DNA of 51,360 bases, taken from NCBI GenBank assembly GCA_029882335.1, contig JAOUKW010000001.1, positions 1 through 51,360 on the forward strand, in the 5' to 3' direction. This document shows, piece by piece, positions 9,080-18,025 of the stretch (position 1 is its first letter; each line of letters opens with the position of its first letter). The notes under the pieces are model-generated. The model was not told the DNA's origin. It saw only the letters and a program-made list of their open reading frames with translations, and did no database searches. Both the position numbers and the translations under genes were made by a program. The stretch is from Candidatus Heimdallarchaeota archaeon. GTDB taxonomy: Archaea > Asgardarchaeota > Heimdallarchaeia > Heimdallarchaeales > Kariarchaeaceae.

Positions 9080-9576
9080 ATATTCATTTATCGTTTATTA
9101 TTAATTAATTATTTATCTGCTACACATGTTAAATTACTATTTTTTGAGAAAATTAAAAATCTGTAACAATATATTTAAAACTATTTTCAGTCAATTTTTC
9201 ACTACATCTATTATATATTTTACCTTAATTAACCACCGAAAACATTATAATATTGCATATTTGAAATACCAAATGGCAAAATATTCATTTTTATGATCAA
9301 ATTTCTATGGATTTTTTCAGCGACAGTCGCGATGTATCTCAAAGGTTAAAATATGTAAGATGTCTAATAAATATGCTCAACTATTATCGGTGTTCTTAGC
9401 CGATGAGTAGCAAAGATCATATTTGTGTGAGCTACATTCTATAATAAAAATCCACGGATTTTTTGTCATACAGAAGAGCAATTTCACATACCCACCATGA
9501 CTTAGAAAATTTTATCTAATATAGATAAGATTTTCCAACGATATTCTTCTTCCTAGACTTTTGTAGGTAATATTAC
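9080..9576. promoter_or_regulatory. Upstream region and leader of the 23S rRNA gene
   Basis: This stretch of about 500 bases holds no convincing protein gene. A TATA-like TTATATATT at 9211-9219 is a candidate rRNA promoter, and another AT-rich element lies near 9170. A perfect 8-bp inverted repeat AAAAATCC/GGATTTTT (9446-9453 and 9456-9463, 2-nt gap) is followed by T residues and could be a leader hairpin. From 9493 the leader enters the 23S processing stem described separately. There is no 16S gene and no tRNA between this region and the divergently transcribed PolD gene. Confidence 0.45.
9493..9554 (+). promoter_or_regulatory. 5' half of the 23S rRNA processing stem
   Basis: CACCATGACTTA (9493-9504) and CGATATTCTTCTT (9539-9551) are complementary to 13525-13537 and 13512-13524 downstream of the gene. 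Between them, 9505-9538 folds into its own hairpin (GAAAATTTTATCT against AGATAAGATTTTC, one mismatch). Together the halves form a long helix closing the whole 23S gene, with unpaired bases just inside it (CCT against AGT region), as in archaeal bulge-helix-bulge processing sites cut by the tRNA-splicing endonuclease. The pairing is seen directly; the cleavage is inferred. Confidence 0.8.
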
Positions 9577-11497
9577 TTCAAGTTAAGTAAGTATAGTGAT
9601 TCTGCCAAACGGCACTTGATGGATACCTTGGCTGAGAAACCGACGAAGGGCGTGGCTAGCTGCGATAAGCTTAGGGGAGACGCATGCAGTCTTCGATCCT
9701 AAGATCCCCGAATAGGAATCCATTGTACGTCCAAAAAGCGTACAAATCCTCTTTTGAGGAAGGGAACCCACTGAACGAAAGCATTCAAGTAAGTGGTGGA
9801 AAAGAAAGCAACAGCGATTTCCTTAGTAACGGCGAGTGAAAAGGAACCATGGTCAAACCGAATATTATTTTGAAAAAAATAATAGATGTGGTGTTGTGGA
9901 CCGAAACCAATGCTTAGCAGACATAAATCGAACTCTTTTGGAACAAAGGGCCATAGAGGGTGAAAGCCCCGTAGATGTAAGTCTGTTGCTACGAGTTTCG
10001 TCATCCAGACTAGGGCGCATTGGGTGTTGCGTCCAAACTTCGAGAACTAACTCGAAAACCTAAATATTAATCTCAGACCGATAGAAAACTAGTAAATTGA
10101 TTGAAAGGTGAAAAGTAGCGGTAACACGCAGTGAAAAGAGCTTGAAATCAAGTGCTTATAGAGTATAATGGCGTAAAAGGATAGAGACTCGATGTACCTA
10201 TAATCGGTGACGATTCTACGGGAATCGAGTTTACCAGCGTCATTGTGTCAGTCTTGAAACACTGGTCAGGGAGTTTATTCGAGTGGTGAGACCAAGATAA
10301 TATCTAAATCGTAGGGAAACCAATCAGTCCGCAGCATTGCAAGGGACAACGTCTGAAAGGGCGTGAAATCACTCGAATAAGATGCGAAAGGCGTCGATCT
10401 ATGCGTGGCCAGGTTGAAGCCGTGGGAAACTACGGTGGAGGACCGAAGGGGTATTGATATACAACTCATTCCTCTGAGCTGCGTTTAGTAGTAATAGGCT
10501 AATCTAGGCGTCTGATAGCACATTACCGTCGAAGTGGAGCCGCAGTCCAGCGTTGGGCGAGTAAAATTTGAAGGTAGAGTACAGACAGTGTTGGAATGGG
10601 GAATTTATTCCTCGCCGCACCATCTAACTCCGAATGTCAAATTTATTTAGACCCCAGCAGTCGGGCGGGTCGCCGTAAGGGTGATCGCCGAGAAGCGAAT
10701 AAGCTAGATTTGGGTTAAGGGCCCTAAATGTCAATTAAGTGTAAAAATGAAGAGCGTCGTATTCCGAAGACAATGTGATGGTAAGCTTAGAAACAGCTAT
10801 CCATTAAAAAGTACGTACTAGTTTACACATCGAGGAATACGGCCTTGAAAATGGACGGGGCTAAAATTGACTCCCGATACCCAAAGGCATGTATAACAAC
10901 ATGATCCGGTAGACGGTCGATCGGCGAGGGTTGAAGCAGGTTGGTGATGACCTGTGGACCTCGTCGATGCGCAGATCCTGATAGTAGTAGGCAGAAAATA
11001 TGGGTGAAAATCCCATAGGTCGAAAAGGCAAGGGTTCCTGGGCAACGTCAATCGACCCAGGGTAAGTCGATCCTAAGAGTAGCCTTAGTATGGTTATCTC
11101 AAAAGGGAAACAGGTTCATATTCCTGTACCACGCTTGAAAACCGGCAACGATAGGAGGAGATCAGACGTTTGTGGATAGGCTTTTCTGGATCGTCGTCCA
11201 GACTAAGTATATAATTCCGGGGAGTAATGTTACATTGAGAACCGGAAAAAATTACCAATGGCCCACCAATAGTGGTAGGTAAGGTCGATTTCCAAAAACC
11301 CATGAAAATGATCTTCTTTAATACAGCGTGATCGTACCAACAACCGACACGGGTGTCCTTAGGCTGAGAAAGCTAAGACCTCTTGGAGTAATGCAGGCAA
11401 GGGAATTCGGCAAATTAGGCGAGTAACTTAGGGATAATCGCTGCCTTTACATGTTCACGCGTGCGAAGGTGTCACTAACTCAGGAAACCCGACTGTT

Positions 11498-11917
11498 AAA
11501 TTTTGTTTGACAGTAAGTGTCCTGATGAAAATCGGGGCAAGTTACATGCGATGTAGCAACATCATCAAATTGCGGGAAAATCCTAAAGCTATTAATACTC
11601 TTCATTCTGAGAAATCTGAATAGAAAACCAGGGTAATGACCTCGGGCATAGTAACAACTTAATAGATATATGGACGATCCGCAGCCAAGCTCTAACTCAA
11701 TTTATTGATATGAGTGCAGTTCAACGACTAAACGGTGATGGGTGATAAATCTCATTGATTTATTGCTTAAGATATAGTCTGTCTCGCTAGAAATAGTGTT
11801 TGTCGTAAATGTATAATATGAAATCGCAATTAGAGTAATATTATAAGAAAGGACAGAATTGATATTGTGAAAGAAAGTAATTTAAATTTTACTCATCATG
11901 ATATTATAGTGAAAACG
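11498..11917 (+). ncRNA. Group I self-splicing intron in 23S rRNA
   Basis: All four conserved group I core elements are present in order: P (AAATTGCGGGAAA, 11567-11579), Q (GATCCGCAGCCAAGC, 11676-11690), R (GTTCAACGACTA, 11719-11730) and S (AAGATATAGTC, 11769-11779). P7 forms between GACTA of R and TAGTC of S. P3 forms between CATCATC (11560-11566) and GGTGATG (11734-11740). P8 is the GATAAATC/GATTTATT hairpin (about 11743-11763). P1 pairs the 5' exon end ACTGTT (11492-11497) with the guide GACAGT (11509-11514), giving the diagnostic U-G wobble at the splice site. The last intron base is G11917. Ligated exons read GACTGTT-TAACAAAAAC, matching the normal 23S sequence near E. coli position 1766. 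No homing endonuclease is encoded. Confidence 0.92.
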
Positions 11918-12593
11918 TAACAAAAACATAGCAAACTGCTACGCTGAAAAGCTTTGTATAGTTTGTGAATCCTGCTCCGTGCTGGTAAGTCAAATCCGGG
12001 TTCAACCGGGCTAAGCTCCAGTTAACAGCGGGAGTAACCATGACTCTCTTAAGGTAGGCAAATGCCTTGTCGGATAATTACCGACGCCCATGAAGGGACC
12101 AACGAGGTTTCCACTGTCCCTGCCTGGAATCCAGTGAACCTACAGTCCGGCGAACAGTCCGGAGAGTTCCGTTGGGAAGAGAAGACCCTGAGAGCTTTAC
12201 TATAGCTTCCAGTTGTTTATTCGGCTCTCGTACAGAGCGTAGTTAGGAGACTTTGAAGTCAGGTCCCCGGGCCTGATGGAGTCAACAATGGAACACTAAC
12301 TTCGTGGGCTGGATAGACTCACCTGTTGCGACGGGGACACCTGGTGGTGGATAGTTTGGCTGGGGCGGCACGCCTCCGATAAGGAAACAGAGGCGTCCAA
12401 AGGTCGGCTCAGGAGGGACAGAAATCCTCCGTAGAGTACAAGGGCATAAGCCGGCTTTACTGTGAGCACAAAAATCCTGCTCGCTGTTAAGAAATTAGGG
12501 CCTAGCGATCCATCCAATTGCCTTTAGTAGGCGTGGGTGGTGGCAGAAAAGTTACCTCAGGGGTAACAGAGTTGTCGCGGGCTATAGTCCACA

Positions 12594-12953
12594 CATGTGG
12601 TTTAGTCAATCATACCTCAACTTTTCTGGTCTCTGTGTTCGTTATATTGATCTAATAGATCACTTAACCACCAAAGAAATAAAAATAGTAATGCTTTTAG
12701 CACTCATTGCCGTGAGTGCACCACTTCAGGTCTTTCCTAACGTATAAGGGAAGAAGAATATCCAAACCGATCACACCACAGTAGGGTTTTCCCAATGATC
12801 TGTGTGTTGGTCTAGAATCCATTAAACTCCCCTTATACCCTAAGAGTAGATCTGAATGGCCGTAAAGTTATTACATTTCCCAGCATAATGTTTATCTATG
12901 AAATGTCTAACAATGGTTAACTAAACCCTCAAGCTGAGGCTTGTATTGGGATA
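12594..12953 (+). other. Structured insertion or unclassified intron in helix 89 of 23S rRNA
   Basis: Archaeal 23S normally runs directly from the helix 89 loop (ending in a CACA-type sequence) into TATCGACC. Here about 360 extra bases separate GTCCACA (ending 12593) from TATTGACC (starting 12954). Joining them restores the expected rRNA. The insert has many perfect helices: GGTTTAGT/ACTAAACC (12599-12606 with 12920-12927) closing it, TGATCT/AGATCA (12648-12653, 12657-12662), GCACTCA/TGAGTGC (12700-12706, 12713-12719), GTATAAGGG/CCCTTATAC (12742-12750, 12830-12838) and ACATTTC/GAAATGT (12873-12879, 12900-12906). I find no group I P/Q/R/S elements, no clear bulge-helix-bulge and no ORF. The exact boundaries are uncertain by a few bases. 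It may be spliced, excised without ligation, or retained. Confidence 0.7.
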
Positions 12954-13502
12954 TATTGACCCCGCGGCTTGCTTCCTCGATGTCGGCTCTTCCTCGCTTG
13001 GTGTTGCATAGGGCACCTAGAGTAGGGTTGTTCGCCCGTTAATAGGGAACGTGAGCTGGGTTCAGACCGTTGTGAGACAGGTTGGTTTCTATCTAACGGA
13101 ACTGTTGGGTGATTGTAAGCAAAATGACTTCAGTACGAGAGGAACGAGTTGTTGTGGCCTCTGGTCGATGGGTTGTCTGACAAGGCACTGCCCAGTAGCT
13201 ACGCCATTACAGATAAGAGCTGAAAGCATCTAAGCTCGAAGCTGTTCTTGAAAAGAATCACCCACTCAGCAATAGTTGATAAAGTCAAATTTGTACTTCC
13301 AGTACAAATACAATGATAAAATCATTCTGGGATCAGTGATGATAACGGAAATATATTGCAGACGAGGACATGGAAAAAAGATCCGTTGAAAGGAATGGGG
13401 TGTAAGCGTTGAGCTCCGGCGAAATGTTTAGCCCACATTTACTTACGTCCAAGGCGTTTCACTTGAAAGCTTTTCGAGGAGTAGTACCTAGAGCAATTGT
13501 AT

Positions 13503-13537
13503 AGGAAGAGTAAGAAGAATATCGATAAGTCATGGTG
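13503..13537 (+). promoter_or_regulatory. 3' half of the 23S rRNA processing stem
   Basis: AAGAAGAATATCG (13512-13524) and ATAAGTCATGGTG (13525-13537) pair with the leader segments at 9539-9551 and 9493-9504. Bases 13509-13511 bulge opposite the leader, giving the asymmetric bulge expected at a processing site. Beyond it, 13540-13643 is AT-rich with T-runs suited to archaeal transcription termination, and contains no gene. Confidence 0.75.
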
Positions 13538-13643
13538 GTATAACTTATTTTTATCTTAACCGTAAGATTATTTTTTATTTATTCTTTAAATCAGTTTACA
13601 CTCAGTATTTGTTATTAAAATACAACAATAATAATAAAATTAG

Positions 13644-14516
13644 TTAGGAATACTTATCTAGAAAATCAATAATTAAATTTGCAAGTGGTAATTCTTCAAA
13701 ACTATCTGTCATGTATCCAATTCCTTCATATATACTAGTTTCAATTGCTAGAACTTTTGGAATTGGCAATTTTAGCTGAGTTAATGAAAGAAATTGATTA
13801 GAAGAATTAAATAATTTTGCCTCACCTCTTAACATTAAATCTTTTTTGTTCAATAAAACTAGTACTGGTGTTTCTTCATTACGATAATGAATAACTTTTT
13901 CAAACGCTTTTGCTACTTCTAATAGGTTATTTGATGTCGCATCAATTATGAAAAAAATGCAATTTGATTTAGAAATTGCCTCTTCCCAAAGATACCAAAA
14001 ATCTTGCTGCCCTCCCATGTCTAATGTATTTACAATACTTGAACCAAGTTTAAAATTTTTCACTGATTTTCCCATTGTAGGAACGCTAGTAATTAATCTA
14101 GTTTCTCTCTCAGGTATCAGTGTAGATAGATATCTTACTAATGAAGTTTTACCAACTCTTGAAGGTCCTGCGATTGATATTGTTAGGTTTTTTGTGTGAA
14201 TTTTAGAAAATAATTTTTTTCGTAGTTTAGTAAAAATGGAAATATTAGACTTATCATTTTTAAAAAATGGAATTTCAGGGACACGTAATACTTCAGGTAA
14301 TTCATCTTCATTTAAAGCGATTGTATCACCTAAATATTCTCCTTTTTCATCAAAATAAACAATTCTGGTATGATCATTATGGAGAATTGAATAAGCACCA
14401 ATATCCATATCATTATTATTTGATCTAATTTTGATTTCTTCATCTGATATCATTACAGTATCATATCTTCCACATGCTTCACAATCTAATGTTCTAATTA
14501 TAATTTGATTGTTCAT
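13644..14516 (-). CDS. Arf-like small GTPase with a Cys-containing N-terminal domain (paralogue 1)
   Basis: The C-terminal part (about 110-290) is a Ras-superfamily GTPase: P-loop GPSRVGKTS (117-125), switch Thr in PTMGKS (146-151), DMGGQ (166-170), NKKD (223-226) and an ETS segment (259-261). The PTxG and DxGGQ pattern is Arf/Sar-like rather than Rab- or Ras-like. The first 75 residues form a separate domain with CxxC (C12, C15) and a conserved HNDHTRIVYFDEKGEYLGDT stretch (46-65). The same domain precedes the GTPase at 24088-24984. No lipidation site or membrane anchor is visible. It is the first gene downstream of the 23S gene, on the opposite strand. Confidence 0.85.
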   Translation of the reverse strand: MNNQIIIRTLDCEACGRYDTVMISDEEIKIRSNNNDMDIGAYSILHNDHTRIVYFDEKGEYLGDTIALNEDELPEVLRVPEIPFFKNDKSNISIFTKLRKKLFSKIHTKNLTISIAGPSRVGKTSLVRYLSTLIPERETRLITSVPTMGKSVKNFKLGSSIVNTLDMGGQQDFWYLWEEAISKSNCIFFIIDATSNNLLEVAKAFEKVIHYRNEETPVLVLLNKKDLMLRGEAKLFNSSNQFLSLTQLKLPIPKVLAIETSIYEGIGYMTDSFEELPLANLIIDFLDKYS

Positions 14517-14608
14517 GAAATTAATAAAAAAATCTAAAATAAATACTACTTTAGTTTTTTTAATTTAATTTTTAAAAAATTGTTAATTTACCACCAAACA
14601 AAAATGAT

Positions 14609-15079
14609 CTAGAAAGCGAGATATAATAAAATAAAAATGATTATTCCTCCACAATAACTGATTAACCACGATAAAAAGGTAATTTTTCCAAATGATTTAT
14701 GTTTATCACGATACTCCTTATCAAAATAGGGAATGTTGTTGGTGGTTGTTTTTTCAAATTTTAGCGAGGAAGTAAGATGTTTAATTATTAATATAATGGA
14801 TATTATCGCTGTAAAAATATGAATAACTAAAGTTGGATAATAAACAAAATATTTTATGTTAGAAGATCCTATAAATTCAGTTTCTTGACCTAATGAAAAA
14901 CGGATAATATACTGAACCAAAAAAATTGCATTGATGACTGCTGCTAAAAGCATTAACAAGCGGTGATTTTTAAAATTTCGAATTTTTGCCATTCTAAATG
15001 CGATTAATAAAACAGTTAACCCCAAAGCTATGGTGAAAAAACCTGTCACTGCCAAAGTAGATGCAGTATTTATATGCAT
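14609..15079 (-). CDS. DUF420-family membrane protein
   Basis: A 156-residue integral membrane protein with about four hydrophobic segments (roughly 8-28, 40-60, 80-102 and 133-155) and conserved His-containing turns (NHRLLM at 38-43, a His in the third segment, KHKSFGK near 126-132). This pattern fits the DUF420/YozB family, which in bacteria is often found near cytochrome oxidase genes; its biochemical role is unsettled. It lies 52 bases downstream of the 2-oxoacid oxidoreductase beta gene's start region but on the same strand, so its own promoter is upstream at about 15080-15130. The family call rests on topology and the NHR motif. Confidence 0.6.
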   Translation of the reverse strand: MHINTASTLAVTGFFTIALGLTVLLIAFRMAKIRNFKNHRLLMLLAAVINAIFLVQYIIRFSLGQETEFIGSSNIKYFVYYPTLVIHIFTAIISIILIIKHLTSSLKFEKTTTNNIPYFDKEYRDKHKSFGKITFLSWLISYCGGIIIFILLYLAF

Positions 15080-15130
15080 AAGTTAACAAAGATAGTGAAA
15101 TAGAAAAAGATTACTACTAGGAATATTGCT

Positions 15131-16006
15131 TTATCTAAAATAATCAAATATAGAATTTCTATCTATGTTATCCAATCCAAGTTTTTCTTTTACTACAATT
15201 TTATTCCTTGCAACAGGATCTGTTTCATCTAAGGTAGGAATTGTAGTTTCATAAAATATTCCAGTTGGTATTTTTTCTCCCCATTCAAGACTTCTAGAAA
15301 AAGCATCACTTAGATTTGATTTATCAAAATTAATGTCTTCTAATTTGTATACTCGTTGTTTAAACCATTGAAATGTATTTAGCTTATTAAATGTTACACA
15401 AGGGCTTAGTACATCTATAAATGAAAATCCTTTATGATTTAAAGCTCTTTCAATTAAATATCGTAGATGTTTAGTGTCTCCACTAAATCCTCTTGCAACA
15501 AATGTTGCTCCTGCTCCCAATGCCAGTGAAATGGGGTTAATTGGTCTTTCATCTACTCCAGAGGGTGTTGTTAAAGTTATATGTCCCTGTTGAGATGAGG
15601 GTGATGATTGACCAAGTGTTAATCCATAAATCTGATTATTCATAACCATATATACTATATTGATATTTCTCCTAGCAGTGTGGATAAAATGACCTACCCC
15701 AATTCCATAACCATCTCCATCTCCTCCAGCTACAATAATTTTTAAACTTGGATTGACCATATGCAGACCATAGGCTGCAGGTAATGCACGTCCATGTATC
15801 ATATGAATACCATACGCTGAAGTCCAATGGGGAAAAGAACTAGAACAACCAATTCCACTAATTATTACAGTCTCATTCGGTTGATATCCTAAATCTGATA
15901 AAACAGATGTAGTTGCAGATAATAAACCATAATCTCCACACCCAGGACACCAATTTGGTTTTACATCTCCTTTAAATTTTATTTTTTCTAATTCATCTTT
16001 ATTCAT
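15131..16006 (-). CDS. korB: 2-oxoacid:ferredoxin oxidoreductase, beta subunit
   Basis: This subunit binds thiamine diphosphate and one [4Fe-4S] cluster and oxidatively decarboxylates 2-oxoacids to acyl-CoA with reduction of ferredoxin. In 291 residues, CPGCG (20-24) with C54 and C203 are the cluster ligands, as in the two-subunit archaeal enzymes. The TPP-binding motif runs from GGDGDGYGIG (94-103) to N123-N124. There is no separate ferredoxin-like delta domain. It overlaps the end of the alpha-gamma gene by 8 bases, so the pair is translationally coupled. The substrate (2-oxoglutarate, pyruvate or broad) cannot be fixed from sequence alone. Confidence 0.92.
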   Translation of the reverse strand: MNKDELEKIKFKGDVKPNWCPGCGDYGLLSATTSVLSDLGYQPNETVIISGIGCSSSFPHWTSAYGIHMIHGRALPAAYGLHMVNPSLKIIVAGGDGDGYGIGVGHFIHTARRNINIVYMVMNNQIYGLTLGQSSPSSQQGHITLTTPSGVDERPINPISLALGAGATFVARGFSGDTKHLRYLIERALNHKGFSFIDVLSPCVTFNKLNTFQWFKQRVYKLEDINFDKSNLSDAFSRSLEWGEKIPTGIFYETTIPTLDETDPVARNKIVVKEKLGLDNIDRNSIFDYFR

Positions 16007-17786
16007 TTTTAAATTCCTCCAATTGAAATATTTTTTTAATTATCAAGTTGGGTGTTGATGTTTCTCCATTTAGATGCTTAATTCGATTATTAACTTTCCA
16101 ATCCACATATAAGTATAATAATTGTTCAAATTGATTTGTATAATTAATTTCAAACATTATGCTGTATTTAATTTGTTGCAATTTTTCCTTGGTTAATTGA
16201 ATTGGTATTGGAAATAAATTAGAAAAGGATAATGAATTCCAGCTGTATTTTGTAGATTTATTTAGTCTATCTACTGCTTCATTTACTGCACCTTGAGTAC
16301 TCCCCCAACAAATAATAGTGTAATCTGCGTCATTCGATCCATAAAACTCAGGTCCATCTAATTCTTCTTCAAGTTTTTTTACTTTTTTAAATCTTTTTTC
16401 AATCATTTTTTCACGAATTGTCCATGAATTGGGTAATCCACAACGATTTCCAGATAAAGAATGGGATTCTTCATCATGTTCTGCACCAACTAAAATATAA
16501 TTCGCTTCAGGTGTAGGTGGGAAAGCTCTTGGGGAGATACCATCTTCAGTAAATTGAAATCTTTTAAATTTTGGAAACTCTGATGATGGTTTTTGCCATA
16601 TCTTTCCTCTATTGATTTTTATATTTAAATCCACTTCAGGAATATTTTTGGTTTGTTCACTTAACGCAAAATCAGATAAAATAATAACAGGAATTTGATA
16701 TTTATCCGCAACATTGAAAGCTTTTACAGTTAGCTCAAAACATTCCTCGATATTTCTAGGTGCGAAAATAGCTCTGGGGCTTTCTCCATGTGATAAACTA
16801 ATCATGGATAACAGATCTGCCTGTTCCATTTTTGTTGGGATCCCTGTTGATGGTCCTGCTCTCATAGAATTAACTACTACAATCGGTGTTTCTGTCATTG
16901 AAGCATATCCAAAAGCTTCTGCCATAAGTGATATTCCCGGTCCTGAGCTTGCAGTCATAGCTCTTGCACCACCAAAGGAAGCACCAATAATCATATTTAT
17001 TGCGGCTAATTCATCTTCCGCTTGTCTTACAATAATTCCGAATTTAGCAGCATTCATTGCTAAATACGTTAGTATTGAAGAAGCCGGTGTGATTGGATAT
17101 TGTGCGAGAAATTTCAATCCACTAGCTGCCGCGCCAAGTGCTATCATTTGATTACCATTGATGACTATATTGTCCAATTTACCATTAGATGGTCCCAGTC
17201 TCCTTGATACATCTTGTTCTGTATTGTAATTGAAACCTATTTGCAATGCTGTTAGATTATATTCTAATATCTTTGAATTTTTAGCAAATCTCTTTTTTAA
17301 TATTTCATGATATTGTTCAATTGGTAAATTAAATAATTTTAGAAATACTCCCATCGCTATTGTATTCGCCAATATTAAACTTCTAGATTCAATATTTCTA
17401 GCATTTGTGGTAAGCGGTAACGATACAAGATGAATTTCTTTTTCAACTATTTTTATATTAAATTCATCAGTGTTTACGATATCTGAATTTGTTATAATAA
17501 TCCCGTTATTTTTTACATTGTTGAAGTGTACATCTAATGTTTGTTTGTTTAGAGCAAATAACACATCTAATTCTTCATCAAAATGATCAATTCTTGTTAT
17601 CGCAACTTGGAGGTGTTGCCAAACATGCCCACCTCGAATTGTACTTTGAGTACCTGGAATCCCAAATACTGAGTATCCTAGTGAATTAAAATATTTTTGC
17701 ATTAGCAAGCCTGTAGATTGTAATCCATCACCGGCAGCACCTCCCCACTTCAACGATATTAATGGATAAGAAATTTCATTTACCAT
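15999..17786 (-). CDS. korA: 2-oxoacid:ferredoxin oxidoreductase, fused gamma-alpha subunit
   Basis: 595 residues. The gamma domain (1 to about 190) opens with LKWGGAAGDGLQSTG (12-26) and GTQSTIRGGHVW (about 44-55). After a linker the alpha domain starts near 205 and contains the YPITPAS motif that contacts CoA/substrate, followed by the typical GIPTKMEQADL segment. This gamma-alpha fusion with a lone beta subunit is the two-subunit type known from Sulfolobus and Aeropyrum. It probably supplies reduced ferredoxin and feeds or drains the citric acid cycle, in keeping with the succinate dehydrogenase at 37910-41273. ATG start; its promoter lies in 17787-17860. Confidence 0.92.
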   Translation of the reverse strand: MVNEISYPLISLKWGGAAGDGLQSTGLLMQKYFNSLGYSVFGIPGTQSTIRGGHVWQHLQVAITRIDHFDEELDVLFALNKQTLDVHFNNVKNNGIIITNSDIVNTDEFNIKIVEKEIHLVSLPLTTNARNIESRSLILANTIAMGVFLKLFNLPIEQYHEILKKRFAKNSKILEYNLTALQIGFNYNTEQDVSRRLGPSNGKLDNIVINGNQMIALGAAASGLKFLAQYPITPASSILTYLAMNAAKFGIIVRQAEDELAAINMIIGASFGGARAMTASSGPGISLMAEAFGYASMTETPIVVVNSMRAGPSTGIPTKMEQADLLSMISLSHGESPRAIFAPRNIEECFELTVKAFNVADKYQIPVIILSDFALSEQTKNIPEVDLNIKINRGKIWQKPSSEFPKFKRFQFTEDGISPRAFPPTPEANYILVGAEHDEESHSLSGNRCGLPNSWTIREKMIEKRFKKVKKLEEELDGPEFYGSNDADYTIICWGSTQGAVNEAVDRLNKSTKYSWNSLSFSNLFPIPIQLTKEKLQQIKYSIMFEINYTNQFEQLLYLYVDWKVNNRIKHLNGETSTPNLIIKKIFQLEEFKNE

Positions 17787-17862
17787 ATTATTCCTAATTT
17801 ATGATTGTTTGTCATATATATTTAGCTTAAGATAAAAAATATACTAGAAATATAAAAAAAAA

Positions 17863-17937
17863 CGAGCCCGGTGGGATTTGAACCCACGACCTCTTGCTTA
17901 GAAGGCAAGCGTTCTATCCATGCTGAGCTACGGGCTC
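17863..17937 (-). tRNA. tRNA-Arg (anticodon UCU)
   Basis: On the minus strand the sequence folds into a full cloverleaf. The acceptor GAGCCCG pairs with CGGGCTC, the anticodon stem is CTTGC/GCAAG with loop CTTCTAA giving UCU, and the T arm is GTGGG TTCAAAT CCCAC. The discriminator is G and CCA is not encoded. The D stem has one weak pair. Position 37 is A next to U36, so it is a likely substrate for t6A and for the e-MtaB-like enzyme encoded at 20257-21564. A run of nine T residues follows the 3' end and can serve as terminator. No intron. Confidence 0.95.
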
Positions 17938-18025
17938 TCTTAACCTTATTAATTATTTAGTAATTAGAAACTTATTGTTATTAACCCAAACTCATTTTTA
18001 ATTTAGTAAAATAATTTGAAATTTA

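Larger units (their letters stand above)
9577..13470 (+). rRNA. 23S ribosomal RNA gene, interrupted by two insertions
   Basis: Conserved large-subunit rRNA landmarks run in order: the 5' GATGGATACCTTGGCTGAG region (about 9618-9636), AGTACCGTGAGGG-type domain I elements, the universally conserved CTCTTAAGGTAG (about 12045-12056), GGGGTAACAG (12560-12569), CTCGATGTCGGCTC (12976-12989) and the sarcin-ricin loop AGTACGAGAGGAACG (13132-13146). The ends are approximate and set by pairing of TTCAAGT (9577-9583) with ACTTGAA (13461-13467). The span is about 3.9 kb, against roughly 3.0-3.1 kb for a typical archaeal 23S. The excess is explained by a group I intron (11498-11917) and a second insertion (about 12594-12953). 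The gene stands alone, with no 16S, 5S or tRNA in the unit. No ORF inside it is a real gene. Confidence 0.97.

Noticed and set aside
9303..9468. Two copies of GGATTTTTT as a direct repeat element in the 23S leader
   Set aside because: The shared core is only nine bases in AT-rich DNA and the flanks do not align; only the inverted repeat at 9446-9463 was kept.
12594..12953. A group I intron at the helix 89 insertion
   Set aside because: No P, Q, R or S elements and no P1 with a U-G splice pair could be found, unlike the clear example at 11498-11917.
12594..12953. A standard archaeal bulge-helix-bulge intron at the helix 89 insertion
   Set aside because: The closing helix GGTTTAGT/ACTAAACC is not placed to give two 3-nt bulges around the inferred junctions; extra hairpins intervene. 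Not excluded, only unsupported.
9583..13233. Several open frames on both strands within the 23S gene
   Set aside because: They lie in highly conserved rRNA sequence, lack ribosome-binding elements and have no protein-like composition; they are shadows of the rRNA.
16714..17151. A 145-residue frame on the plus strand inside the korA gene
   Set aside because: It is antisense to conserved alpha-subunit sequence and mirrors its codon pattern.
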